64,000 bases of DNA from Antitrichia curtipendula. Taxonomy: Eukaryota > Streptophyta > Bryopsida > Hypnales > Leucodontaceae. The translations under genes were made by a program, and so were the position numbers. This document shows positions 1 to 12,109 of the stretch, piece by piece. The stretch lies in contig OX579636.1 of assembly GCA_951230915.1 (NCBI GenBank), forward strand, positions 32,361,567 through 32,425,566, written 5' to 3'. Positions within the stretch are counted from its first letter, which is position 1, and every line of letters begins with the position of its first letter. A model generated the notes under the pieces. It was given only the letters and a program-made list of their open reading frames with translations. It was not told the origin of the DNA and made no database searches.

Positions 1-339
1 GAGGAATCTAAACCAAGTGGTTTCGCATTTTTCCAAACATTTTTGAATTACTTATAAATTTCCAAACAAGTTGGATCATAGGTCCCTACTTATAATCCTA
101 GGTCTTTTATAAATGGTTTGCTTGCAATTCTAATGAAAGATGAGGAAAGAAAAACAAATGATTGGCTCTTGCAGTTGATAATGTTTTTTTCCTTGATTCA
201 TTCAATGACTATACATGTCAATTTCAAAACCAACTCATGTCCATCTCACAGCCATTTGTAGGGTCCATTCTTAATGCCTGTTCCATTTCAGAGCCTCCTA
301 CCTTAGTATAAGTTATCCAGCAGCTTTCACTTCAATTCT

Positions 340-1291
340 TTAACCCCTAAAGGACCAAATACCGTTTTTTGACAACATAGTGTTTTGGAGCAGCTCACCA
401 CAAATGGAATTTTTATTTTTTTTCTTTGAAATTTTCACACAAGATGTGCCCGAGGAGTAGCTTTAGGGCCCAACAATTTTCATAACTTTTGACCACATGG
501 TTAAAAAGTTATGGTATGATATGTAGTTTTCATTGTTTGGCGGGCAGCCCGGGCAGCAAAAAAAACTTATTTAAAAATCATTTTCTAGAGAAATAAAAAT
601 TTGAAATTGGTTCTCTAGATTTATGTGCACAAGGAAAGCTTTTAATCATTCCACTTTGATTTATGAGATGAAAGTTATGAGGAATTTTAGTTGTGGGTAG
701 TTTGCGGGTAGTTATAGAATCTCTACTCTAAAATAAACTTTGAAGTCCTTTATTTAACTTAATTTTCAATATTTTTGGAAATAAATATAAACACAAGGTG
801 TAGATTGTTTATTACAACATTACAATCGTTTGGATTGGCATTTTTCAATTCCATAATTAAATCCTTAACAATTTAGTGTTTTGAATCATTTTCTACTTCT
901 TTCTACTTACTATTTTTTCCCTATATGTTGTACAATTCTAAATGATCTGAAATTTTTCAAGCATGTAGCTAACTTGCTTTGAAGAATGAATCCAAAGAGT
1001 TACCACCATTTTGGACATTTTTTCATACAAATGTGACCATGTGAAGTGCAGCTGCCCGGTTTTTCGCAGGGACAAAAAAAGGGGTTTTGTCACTTCAAAT
1101 GCTAATATCTTGCAATCTACACGGTGGAAGTTTCTGAAATTTTTTCCACATCTTCTCAAACTATTTTACTACAAGATCCTACGGTTACATGTGTCCAAAA
1201 ATGTTTTTTTCCAAAATTTGGTACTTGTACTAGAAATGGCAGTTTGGGAGCGTTTTTTGTGAAAACATAGTCAAAAACCTTTAAGGGTTAA
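340..1291. repeat. Family A TIR element (copy 1)
   Basis: The ends are TTAACCCCTAAAGGACC on the left and the inverse of TTAACCCTTAAAGG on the right, followed inward by GACAACATAGTGTTTTGGAGC-like sequence on one side and its counterpart on the other. No transposase. The minus- and plus-strand open frames inside it mirror each other because of the inverted structure. Confidence 0.7.
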
Positions 1292-1579
1292 TATATTCTG
1301 ACGCGTGTATATATAGTTATTGATGGGATGTGGAATATATCACATCAATTCATCCCTTGGATGCAATGATGTGGAATATTTCAAATCATTCTATCGCGGG
1401 GTAGGCAGGAGTACCAACTGGTAGTGAATGTTATGTAGCCCACGTACACAAGTAAACGAGCTTCAATTTGCTGACAATTTGCAACACATGGATTATTAGT
1501 TACTGATGGATGTGGAATATTCCACACCATTTAGTTCAAAGGAAGACAATCCTTTTCATTGCTACTAAAATTTATGAAC
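1292..1579. repeat. Segment with three GATGTGGAATAT palindromes
   Basis: GGATGTGGAATATATCACAT, ATGATGTGGAATATTTCAAA and GATGTGGAATATTCCACAC occur within 220 bp. This is the same family as the single copy near 25.48 kb. No gene. Confidence 0.6.
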
Positions 1580-2005
1580 ATGGTAGAACCACCCATAGTC
1601 TACCACTTAAGCAATTATGTGTATGTCCTGGAGCAATAGAAGTCAATGTGAATTTACAACCTTGTAAGAAGATAGAAATGATGGGCATTGCCAAGTTTTC
1701 ATGATTTTTTTCCTTAAATTGAATTTTCTATGAATTTTGGAAGTCAAAAGTTAGCCTCAATCCATACCCAAGATATAGAGTCTTCCAATTTCGACCATCC
1801 ATAACTACTTTCCCACTTACTGCTCCCTACTTTCTTGCTCACTAAATCATGACATGTGTCATGACTTTATAGTGCCCAGCTTCCAAAAGAAAAAAAAATC
1901 ACATTCCAAATTATGGTTGGAATCTATACCAGCCTTGGTTGGAAATAGCTGCACCCTACAAGGTAGTTATTGATGGCCAATTGGTAATGGGTGGTTCTAC
2001 CATAG
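1580..2005. mobile_element. MITE, TIR GGTAGAACCACC, copy 1
   Basis: About 425 bp bounded by ATGGTAGAACCACCCAT on the left and ATGGGTGGTTCTACCAT on the right. The interior matches the inverse of the element at 3.23-3.67 kb over nearly its full length. No coding potential. Confidence 0.8.
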
Positions 2006-2573
2006 TATCAAAATATGTCACAAAGAAGAAGTTAAAATAAGAGAAAGTGATTGTACCCCAAATCAACCACTTATAAGCCATCGGTCACCTCCACCTCCAC
2101 AATACTCCCTTCATCTTGAAATAAATGTATGGTACATAGACTAATTTCCCACTAAATACCACGATTTTATTTTGAGATTACTAGAAGGATTACTATAAAT
2201 AAAACAGCTCACTACCCAAAATGGCCCTCAACTCCACTTGTCCTTCTAATGCTCATCATTTTGGATATCCTCCGTGGTCAGTTTTCCTTTCAAAATTAGG
2301 GATCAACATTCATGAGGTGTCGATTTTGAGTGTGGTTATGTTATCCAATCTTGAGTCTCTTGACCATGTCCCGCTTTCGAGAGAATCCGGCCAATCCAGC
2401 CACCCATCTTCAGTTGACCCTGGTCTGGTAATTTTGAAGACAATGCTCATCAGGGGCTTTTTTTTTGCACCCGTGTCCCCCCTGTTGGCTTCACTGCAGA
2501 GGCCAGTTTTGGGAGGGATGAAGCCAGAGTGGTCAAATTTCTAGCAGGCTGGCAAAATCTTGCCAAAAAAAAA

Positions 2574-2840
2574 AAGCCCTAAGATAGGAGGTCCATAAAC
2601 CGCTCATCTAAGAGCTAAATCTGAATTTTGGGGAGGTAAAACTTCTTAAAATATTTTTCAGTAAATTTTCCTTGAAAGGCAAGAGAAATTGGCATCTAAC
2701 CCAAGTTGTTTCATATTTTTTGAAGCTTTGTAGATTTAGTTATGAATCTCTGAAGTAGCAGAAAAGTGCATTTTTGTGGGCTCTAAAACCGACCACCTCC
2801 TCAAATGCACACCACTTGTACATTGGAAAGTGCAAAATGT
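2574..2840. repeat. Family B dispersed repeat (copy 1)
   Basis: Shares GATAGGAGGTCCATAA, TTGGGGAGGTAAAACTTCTT, TTCAGTAAATTTTCCTTGAA and the TGTACATT end with the inverted copy at 35.11-35.40 kb, and more weakly with 43.16-43.46 kb. Non-coding. Confidence 0.7.
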
Positions 2841-2889
2841 ACTTATAGAGCCTGATTGGTTTTAGAACCTGCTCCATTTTAGAACCTGT

Positions 2890-3115
2890 TACCTTAGTGC
2901 TCATCTGGAGCAACAATTTCCGTTGCGAGTTGCGACCATAATTGTGGCAATTGTCAGAAAACTTAAATGTTGCAACAGAAGACAAGTGAGAGCACCACAA
3001 ATTACATCATCATCAGTCCATCACCATTGTGCTCAGAGCGTCACCAGCCTTACATTTAACGACACCCACCATGGTCACCTTCTATTTGCTGTCAAAAGCT
3101 GGTGGTGGCATGTTG
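2890..3115. repeat. Family D repeat (copy 1)
   Basis: GAGCAACAATTTCCGTTGCG, then CATCACCATTGTGCTCAGAG and TGTCAAAAGCTGGTGGTG match the reverse complement of 8.88-9.05 kb. Non-coding as far as I can tell. Confidence 0.6.
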
Positions 3116-3232
3116 CAGAGGAAATCCGAAACTGGTGTCAATATTGCCAAAGTTTGAAATACAAGCTCAATAGTGCTTTAGATTATTCCATGTACATTCT
3201 TTCAATCACTCAATCACTCACTCAATGAACTG

Positions 3233-3667
3233 TTACGGTAGAACCACCCATTACCAACCAGCCATCAGTACTCCAACCTGTAGGGTGCAGCTATGTTCGA
3301 CCAAGGCTGGTACATATTCCAACCATAGTTTGGATTGTGATTTTTTCTCTTTTGGAAGCTTGGCACTATAAAGTCATAACACATGTCATAATTTTAGTGA
3401 GTATGAAATTAGGGAGCAATGAGTGAAAAAGTAGTTATAGAATGGTCGAAATTGTAAGATTCTATATCTTGGGTATAGGTTGAGGTCAAACTTTTTGCTT
3501 CCAAAAGTCATAGTATATTCAATTTAAGGAAAAAAAAATCATGAAAACTTGGCAATGTCCATCATTTCTATCTTCCTACAAGGCTGTAAATTCACATTGT
3601 CTTCTACTGCTCTACAACATATGCGGAATTGCTTAAGTAGTCGACTATTGGTGGTTCTATCATAATG
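3233..3667. mobile_element. MITE, TIR GGTAGAACCACC, copy 2 (inverted)
   Basis: Bounded by ACGGTAGAACCACCCATTA and TATTGGTGGTTCTATCAT. It is the reverse complement of the element at 1.58-2.0 kb with moderate divergence. The pair forms a large inverted repeat about 1.2 kb apart that could fold into a long hairpin. Confidence 0.8.
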
Positions 3668-3899
3668 CAATTACTGCAACTTGAGCTCATTGACATTGTG
3701 ACAAACTGTCACAATGAGTTCAAAAAATAAAATAAAATAGAATTGATTTCATCCCCCCGGTAAGCTCAAAAAAGAATTTAAATTAAACTAATTTTTTATA
3801 CCTCCCTAGTGAGCCAAAAAAGAAATTCAATTCAATTAGTTTTTTTTGTACTTCCCCCTCATTCCACCCCTTTATAATTTTCAGGTGGAGGTGGGGGTG

Positions 3900-4020
3900 G
3901 CATTTGATATGGGATATATCCCTTACATGTATCCATATCTTGTATCCATATTGTATCTACATCCATACCCTATTGGTATCTATACTGTATCCATATATGT
4001 ACCATATCCATATCCGTAAT
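3900..4020. repeat. ATCCATA-rich minisatellite
   Basis: Irregular repetition of (T)ATCCATAT and TGTATCCATA units over about 120 bp. Confidence 0.8.
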
Positions 4021-4243
4021 CAAAGTTGTTTTTCAAGATCACCGACCTTGGGAGGGGGAGGATTTTTATTTTATTTTATTTTAAATCAACGGCTCTCAAT
4101 TTTTTTAAAGGGGGGGAAGGAAATGGACATGCTCGTGGACATGATACATCTTTTCGTTACATTGTTTCAATCACTCAATCATCATCTGAGCCTACTCCAA
4201 TACAAACGTGATAATATTTTAGATCTTATGATTGTGCAAAGAT

Positions 4244-4783
4244 TTAACCTCTAAAATTCCACGGCCTTTTTTCCATCAAAAAACACTCAAAATTGCCATT
4301 TCTATTACAAAGGGAAAAAACTTTAAAATTTTTTTTTTTTGTATATCTAACCATAGAATCTTGCACCAAACTAGTATAAAAGTGCATGGAAGAAATCTCA
4401 AAAACTTTGAAAATGTATATTTGCATTTAAAGTGAAGAAAATAAGTTTTTTTTAAAGAAGATGTTAGATTGCTTGGAAAACAAGATTGTCCATAATTTTC
4501 TCATTATTAGTTCAAATAGAATGATTCAAAGCTTCAGATATAGACAAAAATGTAATATTTGAGAAAAGATTTAAAAAATAAAGTTGCTTTTTGGACTTAG
4601 GATGGCATAAATTTTGCTCCTAGACATCGATTGAAAAAAATTTATATTTCCACAATTGAAAGCTAATCTAATTTTGTATCTTCAAGAAAAATTTCAAAAA
4701 AAATCATGTTAAAAATTGAGATTATACAAGCCTACCCAAAATTCCAAGAGTCCCCCATAGGGACTTTGGGACTTTAGGGTTAA
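4244..4783. repeat. Family A TIR element (copy 2)
   Basis: Starts TTAACCTCTAAAATTCCACG, then ACACTCAAAATTGCC; ends GGGACTTTAGGGTTAA. Internal blocks match the copies at 5.2, 7.3, 32.4, 45.4 and 46.6 kb. Non-coding. Confidence 0.75.
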
Positions 4784-5205
4784 CCGCCCATGCAAATTGG
4801 TAGCAAAAATCAATCAATCATTAACATGTAAGATGTTTTTAGCTTTGGATTTTATAGTGGATCTCAAATACATGTGAGACCTAATTGCAATTATAATAGT
4901 TCAAGAATAGTTTAATCCCTAAATGTCCCAAAGCCTTTTTTGAGCTTCTTGAAATTTACTTTAAATTGGACAAAAAAACAATAATTTTATAAATTTTATA
5001 AGTTTGTTTCTATTATAATCGTACAAATTCAAACTAGAAATGTTAAAGATCCTATTGAAAAAGAAATCACATCAATATCACTTATAGATTGAAAGATTAT
5101 AATGTTTGATTATGAGGGTGTTAAAGCTATGAAAGTGATTTGAAGTCTTTCAATCCTCTTTTTACATGTCAAATCTAGAAAGTTGGTTAACAAAAAAATA
5201 TGAGG

Positions 5206-5797
5206 TTAACCCCTAAAACCCCGAGGGTGTTTTCTGCCAAAAAACACTCAAAACTACCACTTCTGTTGTATTCACTTAAGGAAATCAATTTTTTGTTTTT
5301 TTGGAAATTTAACCATAATATCTTGTACTTAACTTGTCTGAGATCATGTATTAAAAATTTCATCAAATTTGACTGTACGGATTGGAAGATATTAGCATTC
5401 AAAGTTGAACAAAAAGTTTTTTTTCAAGAAGATGCTTAAATTGCCTGAAAAACTAAGATTGTCCATAACTTTCTTATCCCTAGTCCAAATAGAATGAATC
5501 AAAGCTTCACGTATAGGTAAGAACATAATCTTTTAGGGAAAAAACTCAAAAAAAATTATTTTGACTTTTTGGAATTTTTTTTGGGCTGCCCGCCAATATC
5601 TATTTCTTGCTCATTGTGCCATAACTTTTTCATCCGGCATCCGATTGAAACAAAAATTATATATCCACAAAGCTCTTGCAAAGCTACACAACCTCAAAAA
5701 ATCTCAAAAAAATTCACTTCAAATTGAGACAATAGGAACCTATCCGGACCCAAATTGTCCCCCGAGGGGACAAACGGGGTTTTATGGGTTTTAGGGC
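5206..5797. repeat. Family A TIR element (copy 3)
   Basis: Starts TTAACCCCTAAAACCCCGAG and ends with CCCCGAGGGGACAAACGGGG, then TTTTAGGG. Lies about 420 bp after copy 2 in the same orientation. Confidence 0.75.
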
Positions 5798-7311
5798 ATA
5801 ATATGCATAACCTCAATCAATGTATGGCTTCTCAAAATCTACTCTACTATTTTCTTAAGTGAATTTCTAACGTGGTTTTTTCTCTAAGACCTAGTGTATT
5901 TGAGGTTCATTTCCAAGAGTCATCAACACTTTAAATTAAATATTTGCAGTAGACACGGTTGCACAAAATCTTGAAACATCATAGTTATTGCAAATACAAA
6001 CTACTAAAAATAATAACTTGGTTAGGTTTTATTTAACTTCAAAGTTTCTTCATCACCACAATTTGATGCCTTGGGCATTTAAGGGTTAAATTAATATAAT
6101 TCTGCAATATTTCAAATAGTTACCTAAGTGCAATAGTTCAATAGCAATTTAGATGTTTTAAATATTACAATGTGCTGACCACCTAGGTGAATTTGTTGCA
6201 GCAAAAGTTCAATGATTTAGTAGAAGATTTTAATTTAACAATCTTTCAACTGCATATATAAGTTGTTTGGCAGTATTAGTAATGTAAACTCAATGATCTA
6301 AAAGATTTATTTATTTATTTATTTTAGAGTGTTTTAAATGTGTATGTTATTTAATTGGCAATATTAGTAAAAATCAATGATGTACAAGATGTTTTTAATA
6401 TTATAGTGTTTCAACTGCATGTTTACATATGGCAACTGTCTTTTAATCTTATAGTATTAGTAAAAACTCAATGATATAGTAGATGTTTTTTGTGTTACAA
6501 TGTTTGAATTTTGTGTCTTTGCATGTATGTTGGCTGGCAATTGATCTTAATTTTATATTGTTTCAACTATATGTGTAAGTTGGCTGCCAAATGTTTTTAA
6601 TATTACAATGTTTCAATTAAGTATATAAATTAATTAGCAATATTAGTTCAACTATAAATATTAATTTGTTTTATTTTATAGATTTCCAAAAATTCATAGA
6701 TTTTAAAAAACTAATTTATTTTGAAGATATGAATTTTTTTTAAATTTCAACATCTTACAAAATCTTTGAATGGCAAAACTATGAGATATTTTTTTGACTA
6801 TGGACTATCATTACTTATTTCTCCTACATGCCTCTCTCTTGACAATGAACATGGAATTATTGCCAACATGGGTCTTATATTATACGAGTTGCAAATTACA
6901 CAATTCAAAACAATGTTTCAAAACATTGTGGATAAGTTTAGCTAGAAAAACAATGGTCTAGATCTTATGTGGAACACTAATAAGGTAGTTACAGTAGAAT
7001 TTCCCTAAAGCAATAAGTCCGAGACCGTTTGACAAGATCACATTAGAGAGGTTCAGTGCATTAGAGAGGGTTCCCATTGCACAAGAAGTTGCCGCAACAG
7101 TACAAGTGATACATCTTTAGAACAAGAAGCTTATTCAAAAGAATATTTGACCATTTTTTAACAATATCTAGGTCCACCACTATTTTCTTAGTGCGACCAC
7201 TTTTTCTATTCATAAAGCCAGGACCGTTCAAACCTATTGCTTTACAAAGGTTTATTGACTTATAGATGTATATTTTGAATTTTTTGTGAAGATAGAAAAT
7301 CACATTAGCTT
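5798..7311. other. AT-rich DNA, no gene seen
   Basis: Irregular repetition of phrases such as TTAGTAAAAACTCAATGAT, TTACAATGTTTCAA and TAAGTTGGCTGGCAA suggests a very decayed local duplication (6.1-6.7 kb). A short (TTTA)n run lies near 6308. No coding signal. Confidence 0.5.
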
Positions 7312-8115
7312 TCCCTAAATATAATTTTTATTTCAATTGATGCTTGAAAGCAAAAATTATAGTACAAAAAGCCCAAATTTTAGTTTAATGGGCAAAAAAA
7401 CCCTCAAAAAATTTAAAAACAAAATTAAATGATTTTCTTTCATAAAGATTGTATTTTTAGTTACATGGGAAGCTTGACTTAATTTCATACGGATTTGTTC
7501 TGCAAAAGTTATGGACAATCTTATTTTTCGAGCAATTAGAGCATCTTCTTGAAAAAATATCTGATAGGATTCATTTCCGAACTCAATTTTCACATTTTTT
7601 CAACAAAACAAGTTCCACAAGGTTAAGATTTCTTGTTAGAACAATCTTACCACTGAAATTAGTGTGTTTCAATTCCACCTTAGAGCTATTGACAATTTGA
7701 TTTTCCCTTCTATCTTGAACCTACTTCTATTCAACAATTTTTTAATGAGTGGAAACTAAGTATTTTCTTAAAACTTCTTTTTCCCATACTCTGAACTCAA
7801 TTCTTCATCATGTAAGATTAGATATTCAAAATCAATAGAGCCAAAAATTTAAGTTAAAAAGGTTCAAAGCCCCAAAATGTAGTTGAGTAATGTACAAAAA
7901 ATATTGTTTCCTTTACTTTAAATGCAAATATCTTGCAATCTACATGGTCAAAGTTTTGAAATTACTTCCTTACTTTTTTACACTAGTCTAGTACAAGATC
8001 CTATGCTTAGATATGCGGAAAAAAAAACATTAAATTTTTTTTTTGCTCTTGGCTATAGAAATGGCAGTTTTAAGTGGTTTAGATGGAAAAAAGGCCTTGG
8101 GACTTTAGGGTTAAG
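7312..8115. repeat. Family A element (copy 4, inverted, left end unclear)
   Basis: The right end reads GGCAGTTTTAAGTGG, then AAAAAAGGCCTTGGGACTTT and AGGGTTAA, the inverse of the start of copy 2. The left part matches the inverse of the middle of copy 3 up to about 7312, beyond which similarity is lost. Confidence 0.65.
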
Positions 8116-9640
8116 ATAAATGAACCATTTCTGCTAGCTACCTAATTTTGTCGTTCTACTTTTGTGTCCAATTCCATCCCAAAACTCATTGAAATCCATT
8201 CATTTTCTACCCAAATTACAGCATTAATGCTAGGAAGGGTAACGTAGCAATCCTTTAACAATGAACACTTAATCCCTAAGCGCCCAGCCCATGTTCACAA
8301 AAATCCAAACCCTTCTATACTCATTCCAATTAAACTATCACCTAAGAAAAGATCCACAATATTTGACCGTACTAATTGGTGGTAGAGACATGTACGGAGA
8401 TAGAGGGAAAAGGACGCGTCCTTTGATCGTACCATTGAAAAGATTATAAGAGTCAAATATGGACATCTTTCAAAAATGGAGAAGCCATATTTTGTCCCTT
8501 GGGGCCCTCAAGGGTTACGTATCACTGAATACATGGGAGAGCAATTATGGGTTGTTTAGAGGATGTTCATGACTCCACTTTATGAGCGTTTTGCAATTTT
8601 AGGGGAGACCACTTCAGAAAATTCACATAAATTACAATTTTAATTGGAAAATTATAATTCCACTCGGGTTTGCTTTGTGAAAGAAGCGCACACCTTTGGA
8701 AACTATGTGCCCCTCTTGAGTTGGCCCCAAATCTTCAGATTGCTAATCAGGGTGGTAATACGCTTGTCTCCCTTAGGTCGAGATTATCAATCTTTCCGCG
8801 TGCCTGTCTCTGGCGTTTTCTCGCATTCCTTATTAGGGCATGTGCAATTTTGCTTTCCTTTCGTCGTTCGTGTTTTCCTCACACCAGGCAGCTTTTGGCA
8901 GCAGCAAGAGATGCTCATGGTGGATTCGTTTATTGCTGGTGACGCCCTGTGGGATATTTAGTGATGGTGATGCGATGGTGTTCTGTCTTCTGTCGCCACA
9001 ATTAAGCTTACTGTCGCAACGGAAATTATTGCTCCGGATGAACACTGTTTGCAAAATTTACCAGATCTGAAGGTGGGTGGACGGATGGGCCCTCTTCTCA
9101 CTTGCGCTGCAAGAGAAAGCGTGAGATGGTCAAGAGACTTGAGACTTAGAAGACTTTGGGGTTGATCCCGATTCGATTCTCCCCGCGAGTTTTTTCCTTT
9201 TGAGCACAGCCCTCCACGTTTGTTGTGGACGAAAGCCTGTTGTCAGGCCACCTGGGCACGGAAGCCCGCAATGATGCTTCCCCACCTGCTGTGAAGTGCT
9301 CCTATCAATGCGAAACTGACTGAAGCCCTCGTACTCACTGCAAGCGTACCTTACTTTCCATCACTCCGTTTTCAAATGATTTCGATCTTCTCTTCCTCAA
9401 CTCTCCTTCACTTGGCTCTGTCTCAGCCAGTGCACTCCATCCACTCTTTTGAGTGACAAGTGGTTTTTTCTGTGAGAGCGCTCCTGGGAAGGGATTGGTG
9501 AGTCTTGTTTGGAGGTTTGTTCAGTTGGTTGTATTTAGTAATGCAACGTTCAAATTTCTTCGGGGACTGATATTCTGTTCTTTCGGGGCATGGACAGATT
9601 ATTTTTTTCCTGCAAGGTGTGGGTCTGGAGGGAATTTGAG
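8116..9640. other. Upstream region of the SEC14-like gene
   Basis: GC content rises from about 8.65 kb onward and the sequence becomes promoter/5'-UTR-like near 9.3-9.6 kb. Apart from the family D copy, nothing is recognised. The overlapping open frames at 8.64-9.07 kb are repeat-derived. Confidence 0.45.
8880..9055. repeat. Family D repeat (copy 2, inverted), upstream of the SEC14-like gene
   Basis: GCAACGGAAATTATTGCTCC and the preceding CTGTCGCCACAATTAAGC segment match the inverse of 2.89-3.11 kb. It lies about 600 bp before the SEC14-like start codon, so part of that promoter region is repeat-derived. Overlapping open frames here are not credible genes. Confidence 0.6.
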
Positions 9641-9645
9641 CGGAG

Positions 9646-11645
9646 ATGAAGCGTTTTATGTCGTCGAAAGGAGGGCAGGATGAGCCGAATTCCTACGAGG
9701 AAGAGGAAGCTAGGGTACTCTTGAACTCACCTACTGTCACTCTCTGTTTCTCAGCTTCAGACCAAGCAGGGAGCTTCTTACAAGGAAAACCAACATTAAA
9801 AGCCTTGGATATTGAAGCCTGGCAGGCATAGACATAATGTTGAAGGAGCCTATGTACGTTACATCACTTGGAGATGGCAGCATGCATTGCGTTCTCGTGG
9901 CATTTATTTGTTGTGATCTCGCAGGTGTTTTGAGTCTGATGGGAATTCTTTTGATATGCCAGGTGAATGATTTGAGGACAGCCTTGGGGCCTCTCAGTGG
10001 ACGTGCATTGCAGTATGCAAACGATGGTTGCCTCAGGCGGTACCTTCGTGCTCGCAATTGGAGTGTCAAGAAAGCAGAGAAGATGATGCGAGACTCTATT
10101 GCTTGGAGAGCAACTTATAAACCGGAGGAACTCCGCTGGGTTTGTGCCCCACATTGCCATTTCTGTGATTTTTTCATTGGAGCTGCTGATTTTACTGTGA
10201 ATGTGGCATTCAGTATGGCAACTTCATGGCACACATTACGGGGACGAGAGCTGCTGAGCCCCCCCGCCCCCCTGAAATGTACACTTCGGGCACATTTCTC
10301 TCCAGAGTACATTCACTGGGTGTCCCCTTCTTCCCTGAGCAGCGCTCTACCTGTGGTATAATGCGTGACGCTGTTGTTTTTGAGTTTCAATAACATGCTG
10401 ATTGTTGCAGGAAGACGTTGCTGCTGAATCGGAGACGGGCAAAGTGTACAGAGCGGATTGTGTAGATAAACAGGGACATTCAGTCCTGCAGTTGTGCCCT
10501 GGGACACAGGTGAAGCATCTGGCGATGTTGACTCTGAATTTGGTTTACACTCGAGAGTTTACTGTGGGGGTTGGTTTAGCAAATGGAGATTGTGTTATTA
10601 TTAGGGTAGTTTCTGTGAGCTTGCCACTCGGAAAGCGTGGCATTGTGTTCGTTGGATGCATGTCAGGGTGTGCATTGAGAGCATGGCATTGTCTCATTGG
10701 ATTCATGTTAGTGTGTTCATTGAAAGCATTGCATTTGTCTTAATTGATGTTTTGTCTGCGTATTCATTGAAATTGCTTTCCTGCGTAGAATACGACATCG
10801 CGGGACGGTCAGATCAAACAGCTGGTGTATATGATGGAGAATGCCGTTTTAAACCTACCAGATGGGCAAGAGCAGATGGTCTGGTTAATTAATTTCAAAG
10901 GGTGGAGTATGAGTAAGGCCATTCCTGTCAGAACTGTTCAGGAAATTGCCCACGTCTTGCAGAACCATTATCCCGAGCGACTGGGCTTTGCGATCATGTA
11001 CGACCCTCCTCGCTTCTTTGAAACTTTTTGGCTGGTGAGTTTCTTTCTACTTGATCGCTTGTGCCTGCTGTAGTGTGTTTATTTAGAGCAATTAGGAGTG
11101 CGTAGTTTAAGGTCTTCGCTCTAAACACCCTAAACCACCAGTCCTAGGGCGTAAGGCCGCAGTTTGAGGTCTTTGTGTAAGAAGCTGTTCTCAGGTGTTC
11201 CAAGTTTCATGGTTGGTTTCTCCACTTGAAGTCCTTGCAATTCTGTTGTCTGAATGTGAATTGTCTTGGGGTATCTGAAATCGTTTGTGCGAGAGCTGCC
11301 GATAATGATGGTGCAATATGAATTATAGAACTGAAATGTATGAAGTACCTACTCGACAGGGTGGTAATCTTCACAGTTCTTGAATGCTACGTTAACTTGG
11401 CATTTTGTAAACAGATCGTGAAGCCATTTTTGGATATCAAAACAGCAAAGAAAGTGAAGTTTGTGCACAGTAGCGACCCTGCGTCAATGAAGCTTGTCAA
11501 CGATCTGTTTGATTCTAGCACGTTGGAGAAATTGCTAAGAGAGGATCACTTCAACCTGGGAGAGGTCTCCAAACAGATGCGTCAAGATGATGCCAAGTTT
11601 GGTTTGCGGAGAAAGTTGGCAGATGAACGTCAAGGGGGTGCCTGA
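9646..11645 (+). CDS. CRAL-TRIO (SEC14-like) lipid-transfer protein
   Basis: Five exons: 9646-9714, 9963-10139, 10411-10509, 10789-11034 and 11415-11645. All junctions are GT/AG and phase 0, giving 273 residues. Residues 24-82 form the CRAL-TRIO N-terminal helical region (YLRARNWSVKKAEKMMRDS, then YKPEELRW). Residues 83-230 form the lipid-binding CRAL-TRIO fold (ETGKVYRADCVDKQGHSVL, EQMVWLINFKGWS, HVLQNHYPERLGFAIMYDPP, then KKVKFVHSSDP). Family members bind phosphoinositides or other hydrophobic ligands and move them between membranes, and are usually soluble. Closest in wording to the short plant SEC14-like proteins that have only this domain. The start is the first ATG of an acidic lead-in (NSYEEEEA); the next Met is four codons on. 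The gene looks intact. Upstream is a repeat-derived segment, downstream a local repeat cluster. The family is secure; the ligand is unknown. Confidence 0.9.
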
Positions 11646-12109
11646 CTTCAAGACTGTTGATCCGATTCTTCCAATTCGTCGCCAACTGCCGATTGATCCA
11701 CTTCATTCAGTTTCACATTTACGAGGTTTTGGTTTGAGAACCTCTGTGGTCCATCTGTATATATATATGTAACAATTTCGCATTTAAATGTATTTTTCAA
11801 TTTTTCAATTCTCTTTCTGGCATTCCATCATATATTCCTCACTTGTAAGCCTGCAAATTTTTGTTACAAATCTCTACCTCCTACTTGGTCAAGTCAGTGA
11901 TGTGTGCTATTTGTACCCATGAATCCTCTAATCTAGTAAATGTCAAAATAGTGGTGACATGTCAAGTTCTGATTTCGTCAGTAGAGAGATGAATTATAAT
12001 ATAAATAGTGGTGTTCAGACGATGTGTCTCGGAGTTATTCCGGGCCTCCTGAGACCATTCTGAGAGCTTGCCCGTCGATCTGGCCGAGTTGGTGTAAGAG
12101 CATCTCCAC

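Noticed and set aside
8644..9070. Overlapping open frames on both strands as a gene
   Set aside because: Part of the segment is an inverted copy of a repeat at 2.9-3.1 kb, and the predicted proteins have no family features.
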